Assembly (NCBI RefSeq): GCF_025144665.1
Contig: NZ_CP102294.1
Span: 2,716,016-2,780,015 of the forward strand
Length of the DNA stretch: 64,000 nt
From: Alistipes ihumii AP11
GTDB taxonomy: Bacteria > Bacteroidota > Bacteroidia > Bacteroidales > Rikenellaceae
Direction: 5' to 3'
Positions 50,862 to 60,886 of the stretch are shown piece after piece. A program made the translations under genes and the position numbers. Every line of letters starts with the position of its first letter. Within the stretch, counting starts at the first letter, position 1. The notes below the pieces were generated by a model that did no database searches, was not told the origin of the DNA, and saw only the letters and a program-made list of their open reading frames with translations.

Positions 50862-51482
50862 ATGGAAAATACCGAAACCAGAGAGCAATCCGTTGATACA
50901 GACCCGATGTACGATAACCGCGAGGTCGTGACCGACGCCGAGGCGGAAATGGAGCGGGAACAGACCGCTGACAATATGTCAGAGAATGGCGCGCCCGAGA
51001 CTGCCAAATCGGCCGAAACTGCCGGAACGCGGAATGCGGGGGACGGCGCCCTTTCGGACGTCGAGCGGCAATGGCAGGACAAATACCTGCGCCTGGTGGC
51101 CGAGTTCGATAACTACCGCAAGCGGACGCTCAAGGAAAAGATGGATTTGGTCGCCTCCGGCGGCGAGGATGTGATCAAGTCGCTGCTCGGCGTAATGGAC
51201 GACATCGACCGCGCGCTGGTGGCGATGAGTCAGACCGACGACATCGAGTCGGTCCGCAAGGGGATCGAGCTGATCCACCAGAAGCTGCTCGATACGCTCC
51301 ATGCCAAGGGCGTGCAGGAGATCGAGGCGATCGGCAGCGAGCTCGATACCGATCTGCACGAGGCGGTGGCCAAGTTCCCTGTCGAGGACGACAAGAAAGG
51401 AAAGATCATCGATGTCGTGCAAAAGGGCTACAAATTGAAAGACAAGGTAGTCCGTTACGCGAAAGTCGTTGTAGGAGAATAA
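50862..51482 (+). CDS. grpE: Nucleotide exchange factor GrpE
   Basis: A 206-residue co-chaperone that releases ADP from DnaK. The acidic N-terminal 70 residues are disordered; [27 protein letters not shown] is the dimerising helix, and [63 protein letters not shown] is the conserved GrpE head. The start at 50862 (MENTETREQ) fits; upstream in-frame codons overlap the promoter. dnaJ follows 7 bases later. Confidence 0.95.
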   Translation: MENTETREQSVDTDPMYDNREVVTDAEAEMEREQTADNMSENGAPETAKSAETAGTRNAGDGALSDVERQWQDKYLRLVAEFDNYRKRTLKEKMDLVASGGEDVIKSLLGVMDDIDRALVAMSQTDDIESVRKGIELIHQKLLDTLHAKGVQEIEAIGSELDTDLHEAVAKFPVEDDKKGKIIDVVQKGYKLKDKVVRYAKVVVGE

Positions 51483-51489
51483 TTCGGAT

Positions 51490-52662
51490 ATGGCAACCAA
51501 GAGAGACTACTATGAAGTGCTCGGCGTGCAGCGCGGGGCCAGTGCCGACGAGATCAAGAAGGCCTACCGGAAGGCGGCCATCCAGTATCATCCCGACAAG
51601 AATCCCGGCGACAAGGAAGCCGAGGAGAAGTTCAAGGAGGCGGCCGAGGCATACGACGTGCTGAGCAACCCCGACAAGAAGGCGCGCTACGATCAGTTCG
51701 GCCACGAGGGCATGAGCGGGGCCGGAGGATTCGGCGGCTCCGCGGGCGGCTTCGGCGGCGGCGGCTTTACGATGGAGGACATCTTCAGCCAGTTCGGCGA
51801 TATTTTCGGCGGCCATTTCGGCGGCGGCTTTTCGGGCGGTTTCGGCGGCGGACGCTCGCGCGAGCGTGTCAATCGGGGTTCGGACCTGCGCATCAAGGTG
51901 AAGCTGACGCTCAAGGAGATCGTCAACGGTACGACGAAGAAGCTAAAGATCAACAAGATGATCGCTTGCGATCAGTGCGGAGGTACCGGAGCGAAGGACA
52001 AAAGTTCCTATGCGACGTGTACGACCTGCAACGGATCGGGCTATGTGACTCAGGTGGTCAATACCTTTTTCGGCCGCACGCAGACAACCCAGCCCTGTCC
52101 CACTTGCCACGGCGAGGGACGCATCATCACGACGCCCTGTCCGAAGTGTCACGGCGAGGGAATTGTCCGGGGCGAGGAGATCGTCGAGATACGGATTCCG
52201 GCCGGCGTCGGCGAGGGCATGCAGCTGACCGTCAGCGGCAAGGGCAATGCCGCACGTCACGGCGGGGTCAACGGCGATCTGCTCGTACTGATCGAGGAGG
52301 AGCCCGACAAGGAACTCGTGCGCGATGGCAACGATCTGATATACAACCTGAATATAACTTTCCCTCAGGCCGTGCTCGGCGCTTCGGTCGAAGTGCCGAC
52401 GGTCGACGCCCGGGCCAAGATCAAGATCGAGCCCGGTACGCAGGCGGGCAAGGTGCTGAGACTCCGCGGCAAGGGTATTCCCGACGTGAACGGTTACGGG
52501 CGGGGCGACATTCTGGTCGTCGTCAATATCGACGTGCCCTCGTCGGTAAGCGCTTCGGAGAAGGGCCTGCTCGAGCAGCTCGCTCAGACCGAGCATTTCA
52601 AGCAGGCGGGACAGAGCCGCGATATGAACATATTCGACCGCATGCGCAGCTTTTTCCGTTAG
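51490..52662 (+). CDS. dnaJ: Chaperone DnaJ
   Basis: A 390-residue Hsp40 of class I. The J domain has the HPD tripeptide at 34-36 (QYHPDKNPG). A Gly/Phe-rich linker covers about 75-125. Four CxxCxGxG zinc repeats follow ([32 protein letters not shown]), then substrate-binding barrels with [15 protein letters not shown]. It delivers clients to DnaK and stimulates its ATPase. It is co-transcribed with grpE; dnaK is not in the window. Confidence 0.97.
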   Translation: MATKRDYYEVLGVQRGASADEIKKAYRKAAIQYHPDKNPGDKEAEEKFKEAAEAYDVLSNPDKKARYDQFGHEGMSGAGGFGGSAGGFGGGGFTMEDIFSQFGDIFGGHFGGGFSGGFGGGRSRERVNRGSDLRIKVKLTLKEIVNGTTKKLKINKMIACDQCGGTGAKDKSSYATCTTCNGSGYVTQVVNTFFGRTQTTQPCPTCHGEGRIITTPCPKCHGEGIVRGEEIVEIRIPAGVGEGMQLTVSGKGNAARHGGVNGDLLVLIEEEPDKELVRDGNDLIYNLNITFPQAVLGASVEVPTVDARAKIKIEPGTQAGKVLRLRGKGIPDVNGYGRGDILVVVNIDVPSSVSASEKGLLEQLAQTEHFKQAGQSRDMNIFDRMRSFFR

Positions 52663-52713
52663 GACGCCGCGTCCTCTCGGCGGAGGCGGCAGGCCGTACC
52701 GACCAAGGAACAG

Positions 52714-54633
52714 ATGGAGAACGACAAGATCAGAGTGTTGCCCGACGGGGTCGCCAACCAGATCGCCGCGGGCGAGGTGGTGGGCCGTCCCGCTTCGGTC
52801 GTCAAGGAGCTGATGGAGAATGCCGTCGACGCCGGCAGCACGGTCGTGACGGTCAACTATCGCGACGGAGGAAAGAGCCTGATTCAGGTCGTCGATAACG
52901 GTTGCGGTATGAGCGACACCGACGCGCGGCTCGCTTTCGAGCGGCACGCGACGTCCAAGATCCGCTCGGCCGACGATCTCTACCGGCTCCATTCGTTCGG
53001 ATTCCGCGGCGAGGCGCTGCCCTCGATCGCGTCGGTCGCGGAGGTCGAGCTGCGCACGCGCACGCCTTACGGCGAGCTGGGAACGAAGGTCTGCATTCAC
53101 GGCGGGCGTTTTCAGTCTCAGGAGCCGGTTCAGATGCCTCAAGGGACGCAGTTTTCGGTGAAAAACCTTTTTTACAACACGCCGGCCCGCCGTCGCTTTC
53201 TGAAAGAGGCTTCGGTCGAGGCCCGGCATATCCGCACCGAGTTCCAGCGCGTGGCCTTGTGCAATCCGGGGATTGCTTTCACCCTGTGCGACGGCGATGC
53301 GCCGCTCGTACAGCTGCCGGCGACGAATCTGCGGCAGCGTATCGTGTCGGCCGTCGGCGGGCGCGAGATCGCGAAGAACCTGCTCGAGGTCTCCGTCGAT
53401 ACGTCGATGGTACGCGTCGAGGGATTCGTCGGCCGCTCGTCGGCCGCCAAGAAGACGAACCGGGAGCAGTTCCTTTTCGTCAACGGGCGCTACTTTCAGT
53501 CGCCCTATTTCCGCAAGGCCGTCCTGCAGGCTTACGACAAGCTGATTCCGTCCGATACGCAGCCGTCCTATTTTCTCTATATCACGATCGATCCCGAGCG
53601 GATCGACGTGAACGTGCACCCGCAGAAAACCGAGATCCGTTTCGACGACGAGCAGGCTTTGTGGCAGATATTCAATGCCGCCGTCCGCGAGGCGCTCGGC
53701 AAGACGGGCGTCGTGCCGCTGATGGATTTCGAGATCGATCCGTCGATCGACATACCGGTCGCGCGCAAGGGAGTGATTTATCGTGAGCCCGATTTGGGCG
53801 TCGATCCGTCGTTCAATCCGTTCGATGAGGAGCGGAAAACGTCCGGAGCCGGTCGCCCTTTTCCGGCATACGGCCGCGGGCGCGAGTCCCGGGATCGGGT
53901 GAGCGACTGGGAGCAGCTTTACGAAGTGGACTCGCAGGCGATATTCCCGACGGACAAAAGCGGGGAAACCGGCGCGGATCGGTTGGTCGAGTTCGACAGC
54001 GACGAGTTGGAGTACATCGAAGGCGGCGGGTCCGGTGCGGCTCAAGCGGCTTTCGATTGGGAGGCCGAGCCTGTCGTCGGCGAAGTACTGATGCTCGGAG
54101 GGCGTTATTGCGCGACCCGTCTGCGCGAAGGTCTGGCCGTGGTCGATCTGCCCCGGGCGTGGGAGCGGGTGCGCTACGAACGCTATTTGGGCATGCTCGG
54201 CAACGAGACCTCGGCGACCCAGCGGCTGCTGTTCGCCGAGACGGTTCCGCTTTCCGCCGCCGAAGCGTGCATCGCACGCGAGATAGCCGGGGATCTGGAG
54301 GCCGTCGGGTTCGATTTCCGGATCGGGGAGGAATCCATGACGGTGACGGGCATTCCGGCCGACCTGCCGGACGTCGGTGTCGGGCAGGCCGTTCGCGAAA
54401 TGCTTTCCGAATTCCGCGAAAGCGAACGTTTGTCGCCCGACGACCGGATTCGGCGCACGGCGGCCGTGATGGCGCGCTGCGGAGCCATGACCTCCCGCGA
54501 TGCGATGGACGCCGATGCGGCTCGGGAGCTTTTGCGCGAATGGCTCCGTTGCGAAGGATTCAACTATACGCCCGACGGCCGGCCGGTGATGACGGTGCTG
54601 ACCGTCGAAGAATTGGCTAAACGACTAAAATAG
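52714..54633 (+). CDS. mutL: DNA mismatch repair protein MutL
   Basis: A 639-residue MutL. The GHKL ATPase domain shows IAAGEVVGRPASVVKELMENAVDAG (N box), DNGCGM and GFRGEALPSIASV, then the linked transducer domain with RREQFLFVNGRYF-like NREQFLFVNGRYF and DVNVHPQKTEIRF. A variable linker runs from about 360 to 440 and the dimerisation domain ends the protein. Where endonuclease-type MutL proteins have DQHAxxExxxxE, this one has DLPRAWERVRYE: the acidic residues remain but Gln-His are lost. It may act without nicking activity. The start has 51 bases of spacing from dnaJ. Confidence 0.95.
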   Translation: MENDKIRVLPDGVANQIAAGEVVGRPASVVKELMENAVDAGSTVVTVNYRDGGKSLIQVVDNGCGMSDTDARLAFERHATSKIRSADDLYRLHSFGFRGEALPSIASVAEVELRTRTPYGELGTKVCIHGGRFQSQEPVQMPQGTQFSVKNLFYNTPARRRFLKEASVEARHIRTEFQRVALCNPGIAFTLCDGDAPLVQLPATNLRQRIVSAVGGREIAKNLLEVSVDTSMVRVEGFVGRSSAAKKTNREQFLFVNGRYFQSPYFRKAVLQAYDKLIPSDTQPSYFLYITIDPERIDVNVHPQKTEIRFDDEQALWQIFNAAVREALGKTGVVPLMDFEIDPSIDIPVARKGVIYREPDLGVDPSFNPFDEERKTSGAGRPFPAYGRGRESRDRVSDWEQLYEVDSQAIFPTDKSGETGADRLVEFDSDELEYIEGGGSGAAQAAFDWEAEPVVGEVLMLGGRYCATRLREGLAVVDLPRAWERVRYERYLGMLGNETSATQRLLFAETVPLSAAEACIAREIAGDLEAVGFDFRIGEESMTVTGIPADLPDVGVGQAVREMLSEFRESERLSPDDRIRRTAAVMARCGAMTSRDAMDADAARELLREWLRCEGFNYTPDGRPVMTVLTVEELAKRLK

Positions 54634-54642
54634 ACCGAGACG

Positions 54643-55320
54643 ATGAGATTTCAAGCTGCCTATTCGACCCCTCCGGTGGTCAAGAACCTGATTATCCTCA
54701 ATGCCCTGTTCTTTTTGGCCGAGATGGTGCTGCCTGCCGGGGCGGGCGACTGGATGATCCGTCATCTGGGGCTGTTCTACTGGGGGAGCGGCAATTTCCA
54801 GCCGCTGCAGCTCGTGACGCACATGTTCATGCATGCGAGTCTGACACACTTGTTTTTCAATATGTTCGCGCTGTGGATGTTCGGCCGCACGCTCGAGTAC
54901 GAGCTGGGCAGCAAGCGCTTCCTGCTCTATTACATGGTGACTGGCGTCGGGGCGGGTCTGTTGCAGCTCGGCGTGACATGGATCGAGGTCAGCTCGCTTG
55001 CCGATGGCGTGGCCTCCGGCACGGTCAGTCCCTATGTGCTTCAGTCTCGCATCCATGCCGTGACGATCGGGGCGTCGGGAGCCGTTTTCGGCGTACTGCT
55101 GGCCTTCGGCATGATGCATCCCAACTCGATGATCATGCTGCTGATTCCGCCCATTCCGATCAAGGCGAAGTATTTCGTGATCGGCTACGGCTTGCTCGAG
55201 CTGTATCTCGGCATGTCGGGCAGCCAAAGCGGCGTGGCCCATTTCGCTCATGTCGGCGGAATGCTTTGGGGATGGCTGTTGCTTCGTTATTGGAAGAAAA
55301 CAGGTAAGATTTACTATTGA
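54643..55320 (+). CDS. Rhomboid-family intramembrane serine protease
   Basis: A 225-residue protein with about six membrane helices. The catalytic pair is Ser145 in TIGASGAVFGVLLAF and His203 in FAHVGGMLWGWLL. QLVTHMFMHASLTHLFFNMFALWMFG carries the conserved HxxxH-type and N residues of helix 2, and the L1 loop is present. It cleaves single-pass membrane proteins within or near the bilayer; substrates are unknown. The start lies 9 bases after mutL. Confidence 0.94.
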   Translation: MRFQAAYSTPPVVKNLIILNALFFLAEMVLPAGAGDWMIRHLGLFYWGSGNFQPLQLVTHMFMHASLTHLFFNMFALWMFGRTLEYELGSKRFLLYYMVTGVGAGLLQLGVTWIEVSSLADGVASGTVSPYVLQSRIHAVTIGASGAVFGVLLAFGMMHPNSMIMLLIPPIPIKAKYFVIGYGLLELYLGMSGSQSGVAHFAHVGGMLWGWLLLRYWKKTGKIYY

Positions 55321-55427
55321 CGCGACCGGAAGAAGGCGGAGCGCGCCGACGCATCGCTGCCTGTCCGGCTGCCGGAAGCAGGATGCCGGGCGGAAGCCTC
55401 CGGCGAACGAGCGGTCATACGAGAGCC

Positions 55428-56561
55428 ATGAGAGTACGCGATAAGGAGAAAAAGAGTGCGGGCATTCTGCTTGCGACGGCGGATGCGGTCGTCCTCGTGC
55501 TGTCGTTTCTGGTCGCGGCGGCGTTGATGCTTTCCTATCTGGCGCCTCACGTCGATCCTCGCCGGGCCGCGTGGTTCGCCTTTCTGGGCTTGGCGGCTCC
55601 GTTTCTTTATGTGGCCGACGTCGTGTTGGCGCTTTACTGGACGATGCGCTGGAGACCGGTCGCCCTGTTGCTGCTGTTTGCCGCGTTGCTCGGTCTGGGA
55701 CATGTCTCCAAATTTTTCCGTCCCGAGCTGAGCCGGCGCTACGAGCAGCCTCGCGAGACCGGAACGCTGCGCGTGCTGAGCTATAATGTGGAAGGGTTTT
55801 TCGGCAAGGATTCGCTCGGCAAACGCGAAAATCAGATGCAGCGGATCGTCCGCTTCATCGCCGAGACCGATCCCGATATCTTCTGCCTGCAGGAGTTCGA
55901 GTACAATCGGGTCAATACGCTGGACAGCCTCGAGTCGGCGCTCGGGGAGTGGAAGTACCGGGCGCTTTTTCTCGACAGCACGGCCGACCGTCGGCACGGG
56001 AGAGGACTGGCCCTGTTCAGCAAGTACCGCGTGATTCCGCGGGGGGGCATCCGCTATCCGGGCTCGACCAATTCCTCGATGTGGGCCGACGTGATCGTTC
56101 ACCGCGATACGGTGCGGGTTTACAATAACCATATGCAAAGCACGCAGATCAGCGAGGACGACAAGCAGTTCCTCGGGGCCATGGCGGCCGTTCCCGACTC
56201 GGCGCGCGACGACCGGGCCAAGGGAATCGTGCGCAAGCTGGTACGCAATTTCAGGGTCCGGGCGACGCAGGCCGATTCGGTGGCCGGCTTCATTCACGAC
56301 GGCACGCCGAGGGTGATCGTCTGCGGCGATTTCAACGATACGCCGATGTCTTACACCTATCGCCGCTTGCGAGGCGATCTGACGGACGCATTTGCCCGCA
56401 AGGGCCGCGGAATGATTTACACTTACCGGGGATTTTTGGGCGTTTTCCGGATCGACTACCTGTTCCATTCCGACGATTTCGAAACGGTCGACTATGACAG
56501 CGAGCAGCCTCTGTGGAGCGACCACAATCCGGTGATCGTCGATCTGAAGCTGTGCCGGTAA
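55428..56561 (+). CDS. Membrane-anchored EEP-fold phosphatase/nuclease
   Basis: A 377-residue protein with three N-terminal helices (about 12-100) and an endonuclease/exonuclease/phosphatase domain outside. Its motifs are VLSYNVEGFF, DIFCLQEFEYNR (catalytic Glu), VRVYNNHMQST, CGDFNDTPMSYTY (Asp/Asn) and LWSDHNPVIVDL (Asp-His). Bacteroidetes often carry such a gene next to rhomboid genes. Substrates may be lipids or nucleic acids. The start at 55428 (MRVRDKEKK) was preferred to the upstream frame, which is unrelated Arg-rich sequence. Confidence 0.9.
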   Translation: MRVRDKEKKSAGILLATADAVVLVLSFLVAAALMLSYLAPHVDPRRAAWFAFLGLAAPFLYVADVVLALYWTMRWRPVALLLLFAALLGLGHVSKFFRPELSRRYEQPRETGTLRVLSYNVEGFFGKDSLGKRENQMQRIVRFIAETDPDIFCLQEFEYNRVNTLDSLESALGEWKYRALFLDSTADRRHGRGLALFSKYRVIPRGGIRYPGSTNSSMWADVIVHRDTVRVYNNHMQSTQISEDDKQFLGAMAAVPDSARDDRAKGIVRKLVRNFRVRATQADSVAGFIHDGTPRVIVCGDFNDTPMSYTYRRLRGDLTDAFARKGRGMIYTYRGFLGVFRIDYLFHSDDFETVDYDSEQPLWSDHNPVIVDLKLCR

Positions 56562-56612
56562 CCGTTTCTGCCTGTCTCGGGAAGTCCCGGGTTCATAAAA
56601 ACGAAGAAAGTC

Positions 56613-57059
56613 ATGATTCTCGACACCGTTTCCCGCTTGAGCCGCTATGCCGCCTTGAATCCGCTTTTTCTGCTCGTAGCCGAGTACCTGCGGCGCAGCG
56701 ACCTGAACCTGATGGCCGACGGCCGCTACGAAATTTCCGGCGAGGATGCTTTCCTGACGCTGACCCGCTCGTCGTTGCGCCTTGCGACAGAGGCTCCTTT
56801 GGAGGCCCATCGCCTTTATGCGGACATACAGATCGTGCTTTCCGGCGAGGAAGGCTACGGCTGGAGAAGCGTCGCTTCGTGCACGGCGCCGAGGGGAACC
56901 TATTGCGCCGAGCGCGACATCCTGTTCTATGACGACCGTCCCGATACTTTCCTGACGCTTCGGCCCGGCGGGATGGCCGTTTTCTTCCCGTCGGATGCCC
57001 ATGCTCCGCTGATCGGCAGCGGGGAGGTCCGCAAGTGCATCGTTAAGGTCCGCTGTTGA
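56613..57059 (+). CDS. YhcH/YjgK/YiaL-family protein
   Basis: A 148-residue cupin-like protein. EAPLEAHRLYADIQIVLSGEEGYGW and GGMAVFFPSDAHAPLIGSG with VRKCIVKV are the family signatures; the His residues form a probable metal site. Family members act on sugars, for instance as anomerases in sialic acid or N-acetylmannosamine pathways, so a link with wecB/wecC products is possible but speculative. It follows the EEP gene by 51 bases. Confidence 0.9.
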   Translation: MILDTVSRLSRYAALNPLFLLVAEYLRRSDLNLMADGRYEISGEDAFLTLTRSSLRLATEAPLEAHRLYADIQIVLSGEEGYGWRSVASCTAPRGTYCAERDILFYDDRPDTFLTLRPGGMAVFFPSDAHAPLIGSGEVRKCIVKVRC

Positions 57060-57418
57060 CGGGTATTGTCTGCCAAAGCCTTGCGGAAGACGGGGCGCGG
57101 CAGGTTGCCGACGGGTACGTATGCCGGCTGTCGCTCTTTTCGCCGGATTTCGTCGATCGGCGGATAGACCGTGTCATGGCTGCGACCGGAACGGCTACCG
57201 GGTTTCACTGTCGAGGCGGGGTTACAACGAATTGCGCGGTTGCGTGAAAAGGTCACTATCCGCCGTTTCCCGATCCCCTTGTTCTTTCCGATTTAGGCTT
57301 GTTTCGGCAAGCGAACTGCGACGACAAGGGGCAGACATAGTCCGGGCAGCCTCCCGGTTTCCGGCCCGGCGGGTTCCCGTGCAGGACCGGGAAAAGGGCC
57401 GGAAGCCGTCGCATGGAA
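57060..57418. other. Convergent spacer
   Basis: About 360 bases between convergent genes. I see no supported gene and no clear terminator. Confidence 0.35.
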
Positions 57419-58129
57419 TCATCGGCCCCACCGGGTCGAATAGTCTCTCAGCTCTTTTTGCAGCAGCCTGTGTTTGCCTCCGGTCATTCGATCGAGCAAG
57501 GCATGGAAGGCGGGGCCGTGATTTCGGTGCAGCGTATGGCACAGCTCGTGGATCAGGATATAGTCGATCAGCCGGTCGGGCAGTTTCATCAGATGGAGGC
57601 TCAGCGAGAGGTCGTTTCTCGACGAGCAGCTGCCCCAGCGCGTGCGGCTGTTGCGGACGGTCACTTTTCCGCAGCGGAATCCCAGTTCGCGGCACAGCTC
57701 GGCCACGCGTCCGGGCAGGTATTGCTGTGCCTCGATTCTCCACGCCTGCTCGATTCCCCGCCTGATCGCCTCCTGCACCGGCTCGTCGGCATAGTTCATA
57801 TCGGCCGGGTAGCGTACCCGGATCAGTTCGCCGTCGATCCGTGCCGTTGCGGCGATGCAGGCGCACGGCTCCAGCCTCAGCGTATGCTTGCGGGTGGAGT
57901 AGGGCATTCCGATCGTTTCGTGCGGCAGCCGCGCGGCAAGCCGGGCGCGCGTGCGCTCGGCCCATGCCTGCTTCTCGTCCAGAAAGCGCAGCGCTTCCCG
58001 TTCGTTCATGCCGCGCGGGATCGTCAGTCTGATCTCGCCGGAGGCTCGGACGCTGAGAGTCAGCCTGCGGGCGCGCTCCGAGCGGACGATCCGGACCGTC
58101 CCGAGCGAGGGATGTGCATACTCGGACAT
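57419..58129 (-). CDS. YgjP-type zinc metallohydrolase
   Basis: A 236-residue protein of the DUF45/M48-like family. LSLSLHLMKLPDRLIDYILIHELCHTLHRNHGPAFHALLDR contains the zinc motif HELCH and the third His in the NHG-F-H region. RWGSCSSRNDLSLS is the usual preceding strand. Soluble, with no signal peptide. The role of the family is not settled. It lies 16 bases after argH on the same strand. Confidence 0.9.
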   Translation of the reverse strand: MSEYAHPSLGTVRIVRSERARRLTLSVRASGEIRLTIPRGMNEREALRFLDEKQAWAERTRARLAARLPHETIGMPYSTRKHTLRLEPCACIAATARIDGELIRVRYPADMNYADEPVQEAIRRGIEQAWRIEAQQYLPGRVAELCRELGFRCGKVTVRNSRTRWGSCSSRNDLSLSLHLMKLPDRLIDYILIHELCHTLHRNHGPAFHALLDRMTGGKHRLLQKELRDYSTRWGR

Positions 58130-58145
58130 GCGGGGCGTGAGCGGG

Positions 58146-59477
58146 CTATTTGACCAGGTCGGCCTCGGCCGAGACGACCTTCCCGAAATCGAACCGCTCG
58201 ACGGTCTGCTGCATCAGCGCCGATATCTCGTCGTTGCACGGATTGCCGATACTGCCTTCGTGCGTATGGTGCACTTGCCTTTGCGGCCTGAACCGACGCT
58301 GCTCGATGTCGAGCCCCACCCGGCGGTAGGCTTCGCGGAACGGCACGCCCGAAAGGACCAGATTGTTGACCGTCTCGACGCTGAACAGGTAGTCGTATTT
58401 CGGATCGTCCAGAATATGCTCTTTCACGCGGATGTTGCCGAGCATGAACGCCGCCATCGACAGGCAGCTTCTCAGATCGGCAATCGCCGGGAAGAGCACT
58501 TCCTTGAGCAGTTGCAGGTCGCGGTTGTAGCCCAGCGGCAGGTTCGTCGTCATCATCGCGATCTGGTTGGGCAGTCCCTGAAGCAGGTTGCACTTGCCCC
58601 GGATCAGTTCCCATACGTCGGGATTCTTCTTGTGCGGCATGATGCTCGACCCGGTGGTCAGTTCGGCCGGATATGAAATGAAATCGAAGTTCTGGCTCAG
58701 GAACATCGTGTTGTCCATCGCCAGCCGCGCAAGCGTCGCGGCGACCGACGACAGGGCCTGAGCCGTCACGCGCTCGGTCTTCCCTCGGCCCATCTGGGCA
58801 TAGATCACGTTGTAGTCGAGCGTGTCGAAGCCCAGCAGCCGCGTGGTCATTTTCCTGTCGAGCGGGAACGACGAGCCGTAGCCGGCGGCCGATCCCAACG
58901 GATTCTTGTTGCAGATGCGGTAGGCGGCCAGCAGCATTTCCGCGTCGTCGACCAGGCTCTCCGCATAGGCTCCGAACCAGAGACCGAACGACGACGGCAT
59001 GGCGATCTGCCAGTGCGTATAGCCCGGCATCAGCACCTCCTTGTGCTTTTCGGACAGTTGCTGCAACACGGCGAACAGTTCGCCGCATTGCCCGACGATT
59101 TCGCGTAGCTGGCGGCGCAGGAAAATCCGCAGATCGACCAGCACCTGATCGTTGCGCGAGCGGCCGCTGTGAATCTTCTTGCCGGCCTCGCCCACGCGCT
59201 GCGTGAGCAGAAACTCGACCTGAGAGTGAACGTCCTCGACGCCTTCCTCGATCGTGAATTTTCCTTCGGCGATTTCGCGGTATATCGTCTTGAGTCCGCG
59301 TTGTACGGCGTCCAGATCCTCTTTGCCGAGCAGCCCGACCGCGTGCAACATGCGGGTGTGAGCCAGCGAGCCGAGCACGTCGGCTTCGGCCAGGTACAGG
59401 TCCATTTCGCGGTCTCGTCCGACCGTAAAGCGCTCGACCTCCCGGTCGACGTCATTGCTTTTCTGCCACAGTTTCAT
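58146..59477 (-). CDS. argH: Argininosuccinate lyase
   Basis: A 443-residue member of the fumarase/aspartase superfamily. It starts MKLWQKSNDVDREVERFTVGRD at 59477 and has EDVHSQVEFLLTQRVGEAGKKIHSGRSRNDQV, MPGYTHWQIAMPSSFG (catalytic His region) and the signature TGSSIMPHKKNPD. It splits argininosuccinate to arginine and fumarate. The frame extends upstream by 49 codons without family content. An ArgE-like gene lies upstream on the same strand. Confidence 0.96.
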   Translation of the reverse strand: MKLWQKSNDVDREVERFTVGRDREMDLYLAEADVLGSLAHTRMLHAVGLLGKEDLDAVQRGLKTIYREIAEGKFTIEEGVEDVHSQVEFLLTQRVGEAGKKIHSGRSRNDQVLVDLRIFLRRQLREIVGQCGELFAVLQQLSEKHKEVLMPGYTHWQIAMPSSFGLWFGAYAESLVDDAEMLLAAYRICNKNPLGSAAGYGSSFPLDRKMTTRLLGFDTLDYNVIYAQMGRGKTERVTAQALSSVAATLARLAMDNTMFLSQNFDFISYPAELTTGSSIMPHKKNPDVWELIRGKCNLLQGLPNQIAMMTTNLPLGYNRDLQLLKEVLFPAIADLRSCLSMAAFMLGNIRVKEHILDDPKYDYLFSVETVNNLVLSGVPFREAYRRVGLDIEQRRFRPQRQVHHTHEGSIGNPCNDEISALMQQTVERFDFGKVVSAEADLVK

Positions 59478-59806
59478 ATTTTCCGTATCGTTTTTTCTGT
59501 CGTTCGTCGAATGTGCCGTACCGCTTCCCCGGGGGTACGGCGGCTTGAAGTCCGTCCGTCGCACGTGCAGCGGGTCCCGGCGTATCTTTTCCCGCGCACC
59601 GGTACGTCCGTGCGCGATTTTCATGCCCCGAAACCGAGCCGATACGCCGGCCGGAACCTGCGCCGGCCACCACCGGCCGATTTCCGCTGCGGACCGCCGT
59701 GTCCGTCTCTCTGCGAAGGAGCGACGAGCTGCATCGGCCGGGAACGACGGTTCTCCTATCCGCTTTCAGTCGCTATGCAGGCTGCCAAAATGCGGTCCGA
59801 ATTTTC
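59478..59806. other. Spacer between argH and the ArgE-like gene
   Basis: About 330 bases. No supported gene, promoter box or terminator is seen, although the two flanking genes share a strand and pathway. Confidence 0.35.
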
Positions 59807-60886
59807 CTACAAGATAGCGGAAAGCATCCGGATATACAAATCGATTCCCTCGCGGATTTCGCTCAGACCGACGAATTCGTCCGCACTGTGCGACCGTGCG
59901 CTGTCGCCTACGCCCAGCTTCAGCGACGGGATGTCGAGCAGGGCCTGGTCCGATGTCGTGGGCGATCCGTAGGTCGTGCGGCCCAACGCCAGTCCGGCCC
60001 GGACGATCGGGTGGGCCGGCGGGATGCTCGACGGCTTGAGCCGGGTCGAGCGGGGCGCGACCTCGCTTCGGACGTGGCGGCGGATCTCGTCCAGCACCTC
60101 CTCGTTCGTGTAGCGGTCCGTCACTCGGATGTCGACCGTGAACCGGCACTCGGCCGGCACGACATTGTGCTGCGTTCCGGCCGAAATGATCGTGACGGTC
60201 ATCTTGACCGCCCCGAACAGTTCCGACACCTTCGGGAAACGGTAACTCCGGAACCACTCGATGTCCTGCATGGCCTTGTAGATCGCGTTGTCGCCTTCCT
60301 CGCGCGCCGCGTGGCCCGAACGTCCGCGCGCCGTGCAGTCGACGACCATCAGTCCCCGTTCGGCGATGGCCAGCTGCATTTGCGTGGGCTCGCCGACGAT
60401 GGCGAAGTCGAGCGGACCCAGCTCGGGCAGCACGCATTCCAGCCCGTCGCTGCCGCTGTTCTCCTCCTCGGCCGTGATTGCCACGCACAGGTTGTATTTC
60501 ATCTCTTCCCGGTCGTAGAAGTGCCGGAAGGCCGCCAGCAGCGACACGCCGCTCGCTCCGGCGTCGTTGCTGCCGAGCCCGTAGAGCCGGTCGCCCTCGA
60601 TGGCCGGATCGTAAGGGTCGCGCGTGTAACCGCTGTTGGGCCGCACCGTGTCGTGGTGCGAGTTGAGCAGGATCGTCGGCTTCGCGGGGTCGTAATGCCG
60701 GTTGAATGCCCAGACGTTGTTTTTCTTCCGATGCGTCTCGATGCCGCTGTCGGAGAGAAAAGCCGCCAGCCGCTCGGCCGTGCCCGCTTCCTCGCGGCTC
60801 GGCGACGGAATGCGGATCAGGTCGCGCAGCAGCGCGACCGCATCGCTGTAAAGAGTTTCCGTGTTCATGTCCGTATGTCGTTTCAT
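59807..60886 (-). CDS. ArgE/DapE-like M20 deacylase
   Basis: A 359-residue zinc peptidase-fold enzyme using the ATG at 60886 (MKRHTDMNTETLYSD; an ATG at 60868 is possible). Zinc ligands lie in LNSHHDTVRP and GSNDAGASGVSLL (Asp), EEENSGSDGLE (catalytic Glu-Glu) and IVGEPT, with a final His near HSADEFVGLSEI. In Bacteroides arginine is made through N-succinyl rather than N-acetyl intermediates, so the substrate may be N-succinyl- or N-acetyl-citrulline/ornithine. Proximity to argH supports the arginine pathway. Confidence 0.87.
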   Translation of the reverse strand: MKRHTDMNTETLYSDAVALLRDLIRIPSPSREEAGTAERLAAFLSDSGIETHRKKNNVWAFNRHYDPAKPTILLNSHHDTVRPNSGYTRDPYDPAIEGDRLYGLGSNDAGASGVSLLAAFRHFYDREEMKYNLCVAITAEEENSGSDGLECVLPELGPLDFAIVGEPTQMQLAIAERGLMVVDCTARGRSGHAAREEGDNAIYKAMQDIEWFRSYRFPKVSELFGAVKMTVTIISAGTQHNVVPAECRFTVDIRVTDRYTNEEVLDEIRRHVRSEVAPRSTRLKPSSIPPAHPIVRAGLALGRTTYGSPTTSDQALLDIPSLKLGVGDSARSHSADEFVGLSEIREGIDLYIRMLSAIL

